Source of the DNA: Micromonospora lupini
Lineage (GTDB): Bacteria; Actinomycetota; Actinomycetes; Mycobacteriales; Micromonosporaceae
Direction of reading: 5' to 3'
Length of the DNA stretch: 64,000 bases
Assembly: GCF_026342015.1 (NCBI RefSeq)
Contig: NZ_JAPENL010000001.1
Location: 1,240,001 to 1,304,000, forward strand
Shown here: piece by piece, positions 16,557 through 25,501 of the stretch
How positions within the stretch are numbered: the first letter of the stretch is position 1
Layout of the letters: each line of letters begins with the position of its first letter
Notes under the pieces: generated by a model
Database searches by the model: none
The model's input: the letters and a program-made list of their open reading frames with translations, nothing else
Told to the model about the DNA's origin: nothing
Translations under genes and position numbers: made by a program

Positions 16557-18607
16557 GGCCGGGGACCTTCCGCGACCCGTGGGGCGTCCCGCACGTACGC
16601 GCCGCCGACCCGCTCGCCCTCGCGGCGGCGCAGGGCCGGGTGACCGCGTACGACCGAACGTGGCAGATCGAGGTCGAACGACACCGGTCGGCGGGCACCA
16701 GCGCGGCCTTCCTCGGCGTCGACGCGCTCGACTGGGACCGCTTCGCGCGCCAGGTCCGGCTCGACGACACCGCCCGCCGCTGCCACGCCAACCTCGACGA
16801 GGCGACAGCCGAGTGGGTGGGCGCGTACGTGGACGGGGTGAACGCCGGCCTCGCCGCCGGGGCGGCCCGATCACCGGAGTTCGCCGCCACCGGGCTGGCC
16901 CCGGGCCGGTGGGAGCCGTGGACGCCCCTCGCCGTGTGGCTGGGGCACCACATCCTGTTCGCCGGGTTCCCCGGCAAGCTGTGGCGCGAGCACGTCGCGC
17001 AGCGTCTCGGCCCGTCGGCGATCGAGGCGTTCGCCACCGACGGGCCGGCCGTCGCCGGCAGCAACGGGTGGCTGCTGGCCGCCGAGCGCACCGGCACGGG
17101 CGGCGCGCTGCTCGCCGGCGACCCGCACCGGTTCATCGAGGATCCGGGCGTCTACCAGCAGATCCGGCTGGCCTGCCCGGAGTACGACGTGGTCGGGCTT
17201 GCCGTGCCCGGCGTGCCGGGCATCGCGCACTTCGGGCACACCGGAACGGTGGCGTGGGCGATCACCAACGCGATGGCCGACTACCAGGACGTCTACGCCG
17301 AGCGGTTGCGCCGGCACGGCACGCGGGTGCAGGCGCTCGGCCCGGACGGCTGGCGGGAGGCGCACGTCCACGTCGAGACGATCGAGGTGGCCGGCGCGGA
17401 CCCGGTCCGGGTGGAGGTGGTGGAGACCGGCCGGGGGCCGGTGATCGCCCGTGGACCGGACGACGAGACCGCGGTGAGCCTGCGCTACCCGCCCCGGGTC
17501 CGCGGCGAGTTGGGCTTCGCGGCGTTACCGGAACTGCTGCGCGCCCGTAGGGTGTCCGATGTGGACGAGGCGTTGCGGCACTGGGTGGAGCCGGTCAACG
17601 TCGTGCAGGCGGCGGACACCGGCGGCGGGCTGCTGCACCGGGTCGCCGGAGTGGTGCCGCGGCGGCACTCCGACAACGGCCGACGGGTGGTCCCCGCCTG
17701 GGAGGCCGCGTACGCCTGGCGTGGTTGGCACGCCCCGCTGCCCCGCGCGGAGGTGACCGGCCGGGCGGTGATGGCCAACGAGCGCGGGCTGGCGGCGCCG
17801 CTCGGCGTCGAGTTCGCCCCGCCGCACCGGGCCCGCCGGATCACCGAGCTGCTCGACGCCGGCCGGAACTGGACGGCCGAACAGATGGCAGTCGTGCACA
17901 CCGACACGCACCTCGGCTCGGCCGGGCCGCTGCTGACGGTGCTGGGCGGGCTGACCGGGCTCGGCCCGGCCGCCGCCGCGCTGCGCGACCGTCTGCTGCT
18001 CTGGGACCGGCGGATGACCGCCGACAGCACCGACGCGGCCGACTTCGCCCTCCTGCGGGCAGCCGTCGTACGACGGATCGCCTCCCACCCGGCCCTCGCC
18101 GCGCTGGCCGAGCCGCCCGCGTACCCCGAGGTGTTCGCGCCCTGGTTGGCGCTGACGCCGCGGGTCGGTTACGCGCTGGAGCACCTGCTCGGCGGCACGT
18201 CGCTGCCCGGCCTCGACGCGGCGGCGGCGGTCCGCGCGGCGGCCGAGGAGGTCGCGGACGCGGCGGACAGCCCGGTGCGCTGGGGTGACCTGCACCGGCT
18301 GGCCCCGTGGCGGGCGCTGCCCGACCCGGACGCCGCGCCCGGTCCCCGCCTCGACGGCGACCACGACTGCGTGCTGGCCACCTCAGGCGTGGCCGGCGTC
18401 ACCCACCGGTGCTTCCGAGGGCCTGCGGCGCGGTTCGTCTGGGACCTGGCCCGACGCCAGGACAGCCGGTGGGTGGTCCCGCTGGGCGCCTGCGGCGTGC
18501 CCGGCGACCCGCACCACGACGACCAGCAGGCCGCGTGGCTGGCCGGCGACCTGTTGCCGGTGACCACCGACTGGGACCGCCTCACCGAGGAGTCGGATGA
18601 GCACTGA
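16553..18607 (+). CDS. Penicillin-acylase-type Ntn hydrolase in the siderophore operon
   Basis: A 684-residue member of the penicillin G acylase / PvdQ superfamily, which self-cleaves to expose an N-terminal Ser that hydrolyses amide bonds. The cleavage and nucleophile region is seen as AVAGSNGWLLA with Ser170, followed by LLAGDPH, and the N-terminal DPWGVPHVRA is the usual opening. No signal peptide is visible; most relatives are exported, so this one probably works in the cytoplasm. It is coupled to the ATPase (ATGA) and followed by an acyltransferase. Hydrolysis of acylated or imported ferrioxamine amides is a reasonable inference, not shown by sequence. Confidence 0.88.
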   Translation: MRPGTFRDPWGVPHVRAADPLALAAAQGRVTAYDRTWQIEVERHRSAGTSAAFLGVDALDWDRFARQVRLDDTARRCHANLDEATAEWVGAYVDGVNAGLAAGAARSPEFAATGLAPGRWEPWTPLAVWLGHHILFAGFPGKLWREHVAQRLGPSAIEAFATDGPAVAGSNGWLLAAERTGTGGALLAGDPHRFIEDPGVYQQIRLACPEYDVVGLAVPGVPGIAHFGHTGTVAWAITNAMADYQDVYAERLRRHGTRVQALGPDGWREAHVHVETIEVAGADPVRVEVVETGRGPVIARGPDDETAVSLRYPPRVRGELGFAALPELLRARRVSDVDEALRHWVEPVNVVQAADTGGGLLHRVAGVVPRRHSDNGRRVVPAWEAAYAWRGWHAPLPRAEVTGRAVMANERGLAAPLGVEFAPPHRARRITELLDAGRNWTAEQMAVVHTDTHLGSAGPLLTVLGGLTGLGPAAAALRDRLLLWDRRMTADSTDAADFALLRAAVVRRIASHPALAALAEPPAYPEVFAPWLALTPRVGYALEHLLGGTSLPGLDAAAAVRAAAEEVADAADSPVRWGDLHRLAPWRALPDPDAAPGPRLDGDHDCVLATSGVAGVTHRCFRGPAARFVWDLARRQDSRWVVPLGACGVPGDPHHDDQQAAWLAGDLLPVTTDWDRLTEESDEH

Positions 18608-19154
18608 CGAACCGCACTACCGGCGCGACGTCACCGGTTTCGGGGTGGTCACCGTGCGCCCGGTGCGCCCGGACGAGGACGCCGACCTGCTGCACGGCTG
18701 GGTCACTGCCGAACGCGCCCGGTTCTGGGGGATGCGCGGGGCCAGCCGCGAGCGGGTGCGCGAGATCTACGCGTACCTGGACTCGCTCGCCACCCACCAC
18801 GCGTACCTGGCACACCGCGACGGCGTGCCGGTGGCGCTCGTGCAGACGTACGAGCCCGGGGCCGATCCGGTCGGCGGGTGCTACGAGGTGCTCCCCGGCG
18901 ACGTGGGCGTCCACCTGCTCATCGGGCCGCCGGTGACCGCCGAGCGGGGTTTCACGGGCGCGCTGTTCGGCGCGATCCTGGCGTTCGTCTTCGCCGACCC
19001 GGGCCGGCTGCGGGTCGTCATGGAACCGGACGTCCGCAACGACCGGATGCTCCGACGGCTGCGGCGCAGCGGGTTCCGGGCCGGCCCGGTGATCGACCTG
19101 CCGGAGAAGCGCGCGCTCCTGCACTTCCTCGACCGGCCGGCGGTCGCCGGCTGA
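18597..19154 (+). CDS. Second siderophore-type GNAT acyltransferase
   Basis: A 185-residue GNAT of the same IucB/MbtK-like group as desC: it shares LLHGWVT, the aromatic FW pair, PGDVGVHLL and VVMEPDVRNDRML. It overlaps the acylase gene by 11 bp and ends the rightward arm. It lacks the Ala-rich tail of DesC and is well diverged, so a different acyl donor or amine is likely, perhaps adding a terminal acetyl or acyl group to desferrioxamine (inference). Confidence 0.88.
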   Translation: MSTDEPHYRRDVTGFGVVTVRPVRPDEDADLLHGWVTAERARFWGMRGASRERVREIYAYLDSLATHHAYLAHRDGVPVALVQTYEPGADPVGGCYEVLPGDVGVHLLIGPPVTAERGFTGALFGAILAFVFADPGRLRVVMEPDVRNDRMLRRLRRSGFRAGPVIDLPEKRALLHFLDRPAVAG

Positions 19155-19167
19155 CGCCGCGACGGCA

Positions 19168-19212
19168 CCGGCCGCCAGCCGGGGCGCGTGGGGCACCCCG
19201 ACCGGCGGCCGG
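19168..19212. terminator. Bidirectional terminator hairpin
   Basis: Between the convergent GNAT and subtilase genes, a long GC-rich inverted repeat pairs 19168-19184 (CCGGCCGCCAGCCGGGG) with 19196-19212 with one or two mismatches. Its position between two stops suits termination of both transcripts. Confidence 0.6.
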
Positions 19213-19223
19213 CCGTCAGCAGG

Positions 19224-22200
19224 TCACCGCAGGCCGAACGCCCTGGTGATGCTCTGGCTCACGGTGTTGCCTGCCGCGTCCCGCGCGGTGGTGCGCAGGC
19301 TCACGAAGCCGGCCTTCGCCGGCGCGTCAAGCGCGGTGCGCCAGCCGTCGCCGTGCCGGGTCAGCCGCTGCTTCTGCCAGGTCTTCCCGTCGTCGTAGGA
19401 GACCTCCACGGTGACCGGGCCGATCGTGCCCGTGACGCCCGGCAGGTGGGAGGCGACAACTGTCATCGGCGCCCGCCGCGACGCCCGACCGGCGGGGTCG
19501 ATGGCCACCTGGTAGTCCAGCTGGATCATCGGCAGCACCGCCGACGACTCCGTGCCGGTGGCCGCCGAACTGAAGCCCCACTCGGTGCGTGTGTGCCGGG
19601 AGTACGGGTTGGTCCAGGTCCCCCTGTCGTTCTCCACCACCAGCCGGTACGGCAGGCGCTGCGCGGCCAGGCCGGAGACCTGGAGGTACTCGGCGTTGCC
19701 CCAGTTCAGCTCCGTGTCGCCCTGGTAGAGGGTGGTCCGGTTGACCATGTCGTAGTTCGCGTACGCCTCACCGATGTGGCCACCTCCGTCGCCCCAACCC
19801 GGCGCGGGCAGGTAGACGGTGTCCAGGTAGCGCACGGGCACGTAGCCGCCGCCCATCCGGGGCCGCTGGATCGGCCCGAACCACTCCACGCCGCTCGGCC
19901 GGTTGGCCGGATAGGTGGCCACCTCCATCAGGTGCTGGCCCGTCTCGCCGGCGATGTACGCGTCGTCGATCCACCGCTCGCCTGCGGTCACCCAGTCGGT
20001 GCGCCGGCCCTGCGCCGGAACGGTCTCCTGGTTGCCCGAGGCCATGCCCTTCCACACGTCGGTGCGGAACTCCAACGCCTTGCCCTGCCGGTAGTTGCGG
20101 AACTCCACGTCGACCCGGGCGAGTTGCCGCTTCGTCGGCCGGTAGGTGGGGTCGGCGGGCGTCGCGCCGGTCCAGTGGTGCGCCACGTCGTACAGGTAGG
20201 TGGTCTCCGGGTGCGGGTCGACTGTCAGCCGCACCGGGCCGCGCCCGAGCGCCGCGATGAGCTGGCCGCCCTCGTCGGCGCCGAGCGTCGCCACGGTCAC
20301 CGGGGCCGGGCTCTCCGGGCTCCACGGCGACTCGTCCCACGGCTGGAGCCGGCCGACGCCGTCGTTGACCACAAGCAGCAGCTTCGCGCCGGCCGCCGCT
20401 GCGGCCTGCGCCTGTGCGGCGATGTCCATGGTGTCGCTGCGCCGGACCACCACCGCCCGGTCACGGACCGGCCGCCTGGCCAGCCCCGCCGCCGAGGCGT
20501 CGGCGACGTAGACCGCGTCCAGCTGGCGACGACCCGCCGGCAGCGCCGGGGTCGCCCTCTTGACCAGCAGGTCGTACGACCGGCCGCCGGCCGCCACGGT
20601 CAGCGCCGGCTGTTCCAGACGCCACCGCGCCCCGAACTCGAACTCGCCGTCGGTGACGGCGCGGCCCGTCGGCAGCGTCCACATGCTGTCGTACGAGTCG
20701 TCGGGCAGCACCTGGCTCTCGGTGAGCCCGTTCGCCGTGGCCCGGTGGATGTCCATCCGCAGCGAGGTGGCGGTGGCCTCCTGCGGCACCTCGGCGCGTA
20801 CCTGTCGGGCGGCCCGCGCGTCAAGGGTGACGGTGCGGTCGGCGGTCAGGTCGACGTCGGTGAAGCCGAGCAGGGCCATGCCCTTGGAGTGTGGCCCGTG
20901 CGCGCCGCGCACGTCGGCGGAGAGCCAGCCGCTCCAACTCGCCACCGGCAGCCGCAGCGTGGCGGTGCCGCTCTCGGGCAGGTCCACGGCGGTGAACAGG
21001 CCGTCGGTGGTGAGGATGACCTTGCCGGCGAGCGGCTTGCCGTCCCGGTCCCTGGCGACAAGCGTCAGGTTCTGCCGCTGCCCCTCCTTGGCCGCCCCGA
21101 TCAGGGTGCGACCACGAACCGTACCGGCGTCGTCGGTGGCGACGATCGCGCCACTTACCTGCTTCTCGGCCGGCAGCTTGTCGTACGCGGCGGTGAGCGT
21201 CACGGTCGCGGTGCCGGCGGCGGGCACGGTGACCGTGCCGGCGGACAGGGCGAAGAGGCCGGCCGGCGCGGTCGGCGCGTCGAGGGCCAGCCGCAGGGTG
21301 ACAGGCGCGCTGCCGACGTTCGTGTAGGTGACGGTCCGGTCGACTGTCGCGCCGGGCTGCTGCGGCCACGCCTGGAAGCCTGAGTAGGCGCTCGGGCTGG
21401 CGAAGACAGTGGCGTGCACGGCGGCGACCGCGTCCACCCGGCCGGCGCCGGCCTGGTACGGCGTGTAGCCCGGGGTGGCCTTGACGGTGCTGACAAGCGC
21501 CTCCTTGATGCGCTGACCGGTCCAGTCGGGGTGCGCGGCGGCGACAAGCGCGGCCGTGCCGGCCACGTGCGGCGTCGCCATCGACGTGCCGCTCATCAGC
21601 GTGTAGTCCCCGGAGCCGCGTACCTGGTGGGAGCGGGCGGCGAGGATGTCCACACCGGGCGCGGTGATCTCGGGCTTCAGCCCACCGTCACCGGCGCGCG
21701 GGCCCTGACTGGAGAAGTCGGCGAGGTGGTCGGCGGAGTCGACGGCTCCCACGGTGAGCGCGGAGTTCGCCGCCCCCGGGCTGCCGATGCTGTTCGGCCC
21801 GCCGTTGCCGGCGGCGATCACGAAGAGCGCGCCGGTCTCGGCGCTGAGCCGGTCGACGGCCTGGCTCATCGGGTCGCTGCCGTCGGTGGCCTCGCCACCC
21901 AGGCTCATGCTGACGACCCGGGCCTTCTGCTCGCGGGCGGCCCACTCCATGCCGGCGATGATCCACGAGTCCTGCCCGCTGCCCTCGCTGTTGAGCACCT
22001 TGCCGATGTGCAGGCGGGCGCCGGGGGCGACGCCCCGCTCGACACCACCGGACGCGGCGCCCGTCCCGGCGATCGTCGAGGCCACGTGCGTGCCGTGTCC
22101 CTTGTAGTCGAGGATGTCGGGCTCCTCGGGCACGAAGCTGCTCGACTCGGCGATCTGCCCGGCGAGGTCCGGGTGCTCGGCGTCCGCGCCGGAGTCGAGC

Positions 22201-22931
22201 ACCGCGACGTCGACACCGGCGGCGGTGTTGCCCTCGGCCCAGACGGCCGGGGCGCCGATCTGCGCGGTGGACTCGGCGAGGTCGCCGTGCACCCGGCCGT
22301 CCAGCCACACCTTGGCGATGCCGTTCGCCAGTGTCGGGGCGTCACCGGCGCGGCGGGCGGTGCCGGTGGTGAGCGCGCCCCAGAACCGGTCGGCGGTGCC
22401 ACGCGGGCGGGCCAGCGCGGCGCCCCGCACGCTGTCCAGCGGCCGGACCAGCTCGGCGCCGTCCACAGTGGGGCGGGTGCGGGCACGCGCCGCGGCGTCG
22501 GTGAGCGTGACGATCAGCGGCAGCGCGTCGGTGTGCGCGTCGTCGTACCCGTCGGCGATGAGGTCGGTGACGTTGAACAGCTGCCGGTCCAGCAGGCCGC
22601 CTGTGACGTACGGCAGCGCCGCGTCCGGGTAGACGTACGTGTCGCCGTCGAGCACCGTACGGTGGAAGGTCGGCGTGCTGCCGTCCGGCCGACGGACTGT
22701 CGAGACGGTGCTGCCGTCGGCCGCGGTGGTGACGGTGACCGTGTCCCCGGTGATGAGGGTGACGGTCGACGCGCGGCCCGGGGCCGCCGGCGGCTGGCCG
22801 GTGCGGTGATCCGGGGTGCCCGGCGGGGCGGCGGAGGCCCCCGTGCCGGGTGGGGTGAACCCGGCGGCCAGAGTGAGGGCGGTGCCGAGGGCGATCAGCC
22901 CGGATCGGCGGCGCCTGGAAGACAGAGCCAC
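19224..22931 (-). CDS. Large secreted S8 subtilisin-like serine protease
   Basis: A 1235-residue subtilase. I start it at GTG 22931 after AAAGAGG, giving a leader with SSRRRR, a hydrophobic core and an AXA-like cleavage near GASAAP. A propeptide region spans roughly residues 45-230. The catalytic triad is Asp246 (VLDSGAD), His279 (GHGTHVAST) and Ser450 (GTSMATPHVAG). About 780 C-terminal residues are beta-rich, with Ig/Fn3-like stretches of the kind seen in large Streptomyces and Micromonospora secreted proteases. It is monocistronic and probably degrades extracellular protein. Confidence 0.93.
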   Translation of the reverse strand: MALSSRRRRSGLIALGTALTLAAGFTPPGTGASAAPPGTPDHRTGQPPAAPGRASTVTLITGDTVTVTTAADGSTVSTVRRPDGSTPTFHRTVLDGDTYVYPDAALPYVTGGLLDRQLFNVTDLIADGYDDAHTDALPLIVTLTDAAARARTRPTVDGAELVRPLDSVRGAALARPRGTADRFWGALTTGTARRAGDAPTLANGIAKVWLDGRVHGDLAESTAQIGAPAVWAEGNTAAGVDVAVLDSGADAEHPDLAGQIAESSSFVPEEPDILDYKGHGTHVASTIAGTGAASGGVERGVAPGARLHIGKVLNSEGSGQDSWIIAGMEWAAREQKARVVSMSLGGEATDGSDPMSQAVDRLSAETGALFVIAAGNGGPNSIGSPGAANSALTVGAVDSADHLADFSSQGPRAGDGGLKPEITAPGVDILAARSHQVRGSGDYTLMSGTSMATPHVAGTAALVAAAHPDWTGQRIKEALVSTVKATPGYTPYQAGAGRVDAVAAVHATVFASPSAYSGFQAWPQQPGATVDRTVTYTNVGSAPVTLRLALDAPTAPAGLFALSAGTVTVPAAGTATVTLTAAYDKLPAEKQVSGAIVATDDAGTVRGRTLIGAAKEGQRQNLTLVARDRDGKPLAGKVILTTDGLFTAVDLPESGTATLRLPVASWSGWLSADVRGAHGPHSKGMALLGFTDVDLTADRTVTLDARAARQVRAEVPQEATATSLRMDIHRATANGLTESQVLPDDSYDSMWTLPTGRAVTDGEFEFGARWRLEQPALTVAAGGRSYDLLVKRATPALPAGRRQLDAVYVADASAAGLARRPVRDRAVVVRRSDTMDIAAQAQAAAAAGAKLLLVVNDGVGRLQPWDESPWSPESPAPVTVATLGADEGGQLIAALGRGPVRLTVDPHPETTYLYDVAHHWTGATPADPTYRPTKRQLARVDVEFRNYRQGKALEFRTDVWKGMASGNQETVPAQGRRTDWVTAGERWIDDAYIAGETGQHLMEVATYPANRPSGVEWFGPIQRPRMGGGYVPVRYLDTVYLPAPGWGDGGGHIGEAYANYDMVNRTTLYQGDTELNWGNAEYLQVSGLAAQRLPYRLVVENDRGTWTNPYSRHTRTEWGFSSAATGTESSAVLPMIQLDYQVAIDPAGRASRRAPMTVVASHLPGVTGTIGPVTVEVSYDDGKTWQKQRLTRHGDGWRTALDAPAKAGFVSLRTTARDAAGNTVSQSITRAFGLR

Positions 22932-23045
22932 GATGACCTCTTTGTGTCGAGGAGGGGTACGCAGCACAGCATCACGGCAACGCCCATCCCTCGTACCCCG
23001 CCGCCCCACGGCGCACATACGCCATGGCGCAAGCGCGCCACCCGG

Positions 23046-23654
23046 TCAGCGTTTGTGGGTTGCCAGCTCGGCCAGCTGGTCCAGCTGGGTCGGGTCGGAG
23101 AGGGCCGAGCCGACGGCTGCCACCCGTACGCCCGCGTCGAGGAAGGCGGCGGCGTTGCCCGCGTCCAGGCCGCCCGTGGCGACGAAGCGCAGCTGCGGCA
23201 GGGGGCCGGCCATGGCCCGGAACCAGGCCGGCCCGAGGGAGATCGCGGGGAACGCCTTGAGCCAGGTCAGGCCGTGCCGCAGCGCCTGCTGCGCCTCGGT
23301 GGGGGTGGCCACGCCGGGCAGGTGCGGCAGGCCACGCGCGGCGGCGGCGTCGGCGACCGCGAGGTCCAGACCGGGCGCGACGGTGAACGCGGCGCCCGCG
23401 TCGGCGGCCGCCGCGACCTGCTCGACGTCGAGCACGGTGCCCGCGCCGACGATCCGGTCGCGCGCCGCGCCCGCCTCCACGGCGGCGCGCAGGGCGGGCA
23501 CCGCGTCGGGGGTGGCCACCGGCACCTCCACCACGTCGATGCCCAGGTCCCAGGCGCGCTCGGCGAGGCGGACGGTCTCGGCGACCGGCAGGCCGCGCAG
23601 GATCGCCATCACCCGGGCGCCGCCGAAGATGTGCTCGAAGTCCGCTGTGGTCAT
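23046..23654 (-). CDS. eda: KDPG / 4-hydroxy-2-oxoglutarate aldolase
   Basis: A 202-residue class I aldolase that splits 2-keto-3-deoxy-6-phosphogluconate into pyruvate and glyceraldehyde 3-phosphate. The Schiff-base lysine is in GLTWLKAFPA; GAGTVLDVEQ, TPTEAQQALR and VATGGLDAGNAAAFLDAG are family blocks. I start at ATG 23654, which overlaps the IclR stop as ATGA and has GGAG upstream; ATG 23666 would add four residues. With the upstream kinase it completes KDG catabolism. Confidence 0.93.
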   Translation of the reverse strand: MTTADFEHIFGGARVMAILRGLPVAETVRLAERAWDLGIDVVEVPVATPDAVPALRAAVEAGAARDRIVGAGTVLDVEQVAAAADAGAAFTVAPGLDLAVADAAAARGLPHLPGVATPTEAQQALRHGLTWLKAFPAISLGPAWFRAMAGPLPQLRFVATGGLDAGNAAAFLDAGVRVAAVGSALSDPTQLDQLAELATHKR

Positions 23655-24388
23655 GGTCCACTCCATCCGAGGTCGCGGGAGATCTGCTGGGTGGTGGCCA
23701 GCAGTCGGGGTAGTAGGTGGCGCAGGTCGGCGAGTGTGGCCACCACCGTCGGAGCGGTCACCGACACCGCCGCGGTGACCGACCCGTCGGCGTGGCGCAC
23801 CGGCGCGGCCACACAGGTGATCAGCGGCTCGAACTCACCGTCGTCGGCGGCCCAGCCCTGCTCGGCGACGGCCGCCAGCTCCGCGCGCAGCGCAGCCGGG
23901 TCGTGGATGGTTGCCGGGGTGTACGCCGGCAGCGCGCCGTCCTCGACCAGCCGGGCCAACTCCGGGCGGTACGCGAGGACCGCCTTGCCGACGCCGCTGG
24001 CGTGCAGCGGCGCGGTGCGGCCGATCCGGGAGTACATCCGCACCTGGCCACGGGCCTCGATCTTGTCCACGTAGACGAGGTCGTCGTCGACGAGCTGTGC
24101 CAGGTGGATGGTGTGCCCGCAGTCGCGGCCGAGCGCGGCCAGGTGGGGTCGGGCCACCGCGCGTACGTCCAGGGAGTCGAGCGCCTGCTGCGCGAGGTCG
24201 ATAAGCCGCAGGCCCACCGTCCAGCCGCCGTCGGTGCGGCGGGCGAAGCCACCCGACTCGAGGGTCTGCAACAGCCGCAGCGCGGTGGACTTGTGCACTC
24301 CCAGGTCGGCGGCCACACCACCGAGCTGCGCGGGCGCGCGCGCCAGCAGTTCGAGCACGCGCATCGCCCGGTCCACGCCCTCGGACAC
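23651..24388 (-). CDS. IclR family regulator of the KDG operon
   Basis: A 245-residue IclR-type repressor. The N-terminal winged helix (GGVAADLGVHKSTALRLLQTLE) is followed by the effector domain with PLHASGVGKAVLAY and the late VAAPVRHADGSVTAAVSV block. It is sandwiched between the KDG kinase (3-bp gap) and the aldolase (4-bp overlap), so it probably senses KDG, KDPG or a uronate product and controls its own operon through the palindrome at 25480-25496. Confidence 0.93.
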   Translation of the reverse strand: MSEGVDRAMRVLELLARAPAQLGGVAADLGVHKSTALRLLQTLESGGFARRTDGGWTVGLRLIDLAQQALDSLDVRAVARPHLAALGRDCGHTIHLAQLVDDDLVYVDKIEARGQVRMYSRIGRTAPLHASGVGKAVLAYRPELARLVEDGALPAYTPATIHDPAALRAELAAVAEQGWAADDGEFEPLITCVAAPVRHADGSVTAAVSVTAPTVVATLADLRHLLPRLLATTQQISRDLGWSGP

Positions 24389-24391
24389 CCC

Positions 24392-25408
24392 TCAGCCCTC
24401 CGTCGGTGCGGTGGTCAGGTCGGGTGGTGACCAGGGTCCGTCGAGCAGCCGTCGGAACCAGGACCACGCCGGCAGCGGGGCGTTGTCGCCGGCGCTGCCC
24501 AGCGCCTGCGCGGCGACGAGGTGACCGAGGCGCAGCCGCCGCGCCGGGTCGAGGTCGCGCAGCAGCCCGGCCAGGTAGCCGGCGGCGAACGCGTCACCGG
24601 CGCCGACCGGCTCCACCACCGACACGCGGGGCGCCGGAACGACGACAGGCGCGGCGTCGCGGCTCAGGGCGGTGGCGCACACCGCGCCGTCCTTGACGAC
24701 AACCGTCTGCGGGCCGGGCAGCAGCCGGCGTACCGCCGCCGCGTCGGCGGCACCCCAGAGGGCGTACGCCTCGTCCTGGCCGACGAAGACCAGGTCGCTG
24801 CGGTCGGCGAGGTCACGCAGCACCGGCGCGGCCCGCTCGGCGGGCCAGAGCCGGGCCCGGTGGTTGACGTCGAAGCTGACAAGCGCGCCCGGCAACGGCC
24901 TGTCGGTCACCGCGTGCTCGACAAGCGCCCGGCAGGACGCGGAGAGCGCCGGGGTGATCCCGGACAGGTGCAGCACCCGCGCGCCGGCCAGCCGTGGGTC
25001 GGCCAACGCGCCGGGGTCCATCCGGGATGCGGCCGAGCCCGCCCGGTAGTAGTGCACGGCGGTGGCCGTCGGGCCCGGATCCTTGAGGTAGAGGCCGGTG
25101 GGGGCGGCCGGGTCCACACCGACCAGGTCGACGCGGACGCCGGCGTCGGCGACGTGCCGGACGACGGCCCGGCCGAAGGGGTCGTCGCCGACCCGGCTCA
25201 CCCAGGCCGTCGGGTGGTCGAGGCGGGCCAGGTAGCCGGCCACGTTGGATTCCGCGCCGCCGACCGAGACGGCGACCCGCTCGGCGTGCTCCAGCGGCTC
25301 ACCAGGCGGTGGGCACAGCACGACCATGGTCTCCCCCACCGTGACCACCTCGGCCGGCGGGGAGCCGGCCGGGGTGGCAGCGTGGTCGGGTCGGGTCTTG
25401 CTCGACAT
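24392..25408 (-). CDS. kdgK: 2-keto-3-deoxygluconate kinase (PfkB family)
   Basis: A 338-residue ribokinase-fold sugar kinase. Motifs are VTVGETMVVL at the start, the sugar-binding GGAESNVAGYLARL, and the catalytic VEPVGAGDAFAAGYLAGLL with the base Asp. KDG kinase specificity is inferred from the adjacent KDPG aldolase; the PfkB family alone would also allow other ketoses. It is the first gene of a three-gene operon likely fed by uronate or pectin breakdown. Confidence 0.88.
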   Translation of the reverse strand: MSSKTRPDHAATPAGSPPAEVVTVGETMVVLCPPPGEPLEHAERVAVSVGGAESNVAGYLARLDHPTAWVSRVGDDPFGRAVVRHVADAGVRVDLVGVDPAAPTGLYLKDPGPTATAVHYYRAGSAASRMDPGALADPRLAGARVLHLSGITPALSASCRALVEHAVTDRPLPGALVSFDVNHRARLWPAERAAPVLRDLADRSDLVFVGQDEAYALWGAADAAAVRRLLPGPQTVVVKDGAVCATALSRDAAPVVVPAPRVSVVEPVGAGDAFAAGYLAGLLRDLDPARRLRLGHLVAAQALGSAGDNAPLPAWSWFRRLLDGPWSPPDLTTAPTEG

Positions 25409-25458
25409 GGCGGCACACGTCCTCGGGGAGGGGTCCGGGCGCCGCCGAGCCTAAGCGC

Positions 25459-25496
25459 GTTGTGCCAGACGAGCAACCCGTTGCGCTCAGCGCAAC
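25459..25496. promoter_or_regulatory. IclR-type operator upstream of kdgK
   Basis: A perfect 17-bp palindrome GTTGCGCTCAGCGCAAC (25480-25496) lies 72 bp before the kdgK start, with a weaker GTTG...CAAC inverted pair directly beside it (25459-25477). GTTGCGC-type arms are compatible with actinobacterial IclR operators. Binding by the operon's IclR protein is inferred. Confidence 0.6.
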
Positions 25497-25501
25497 AGGC
25501 G

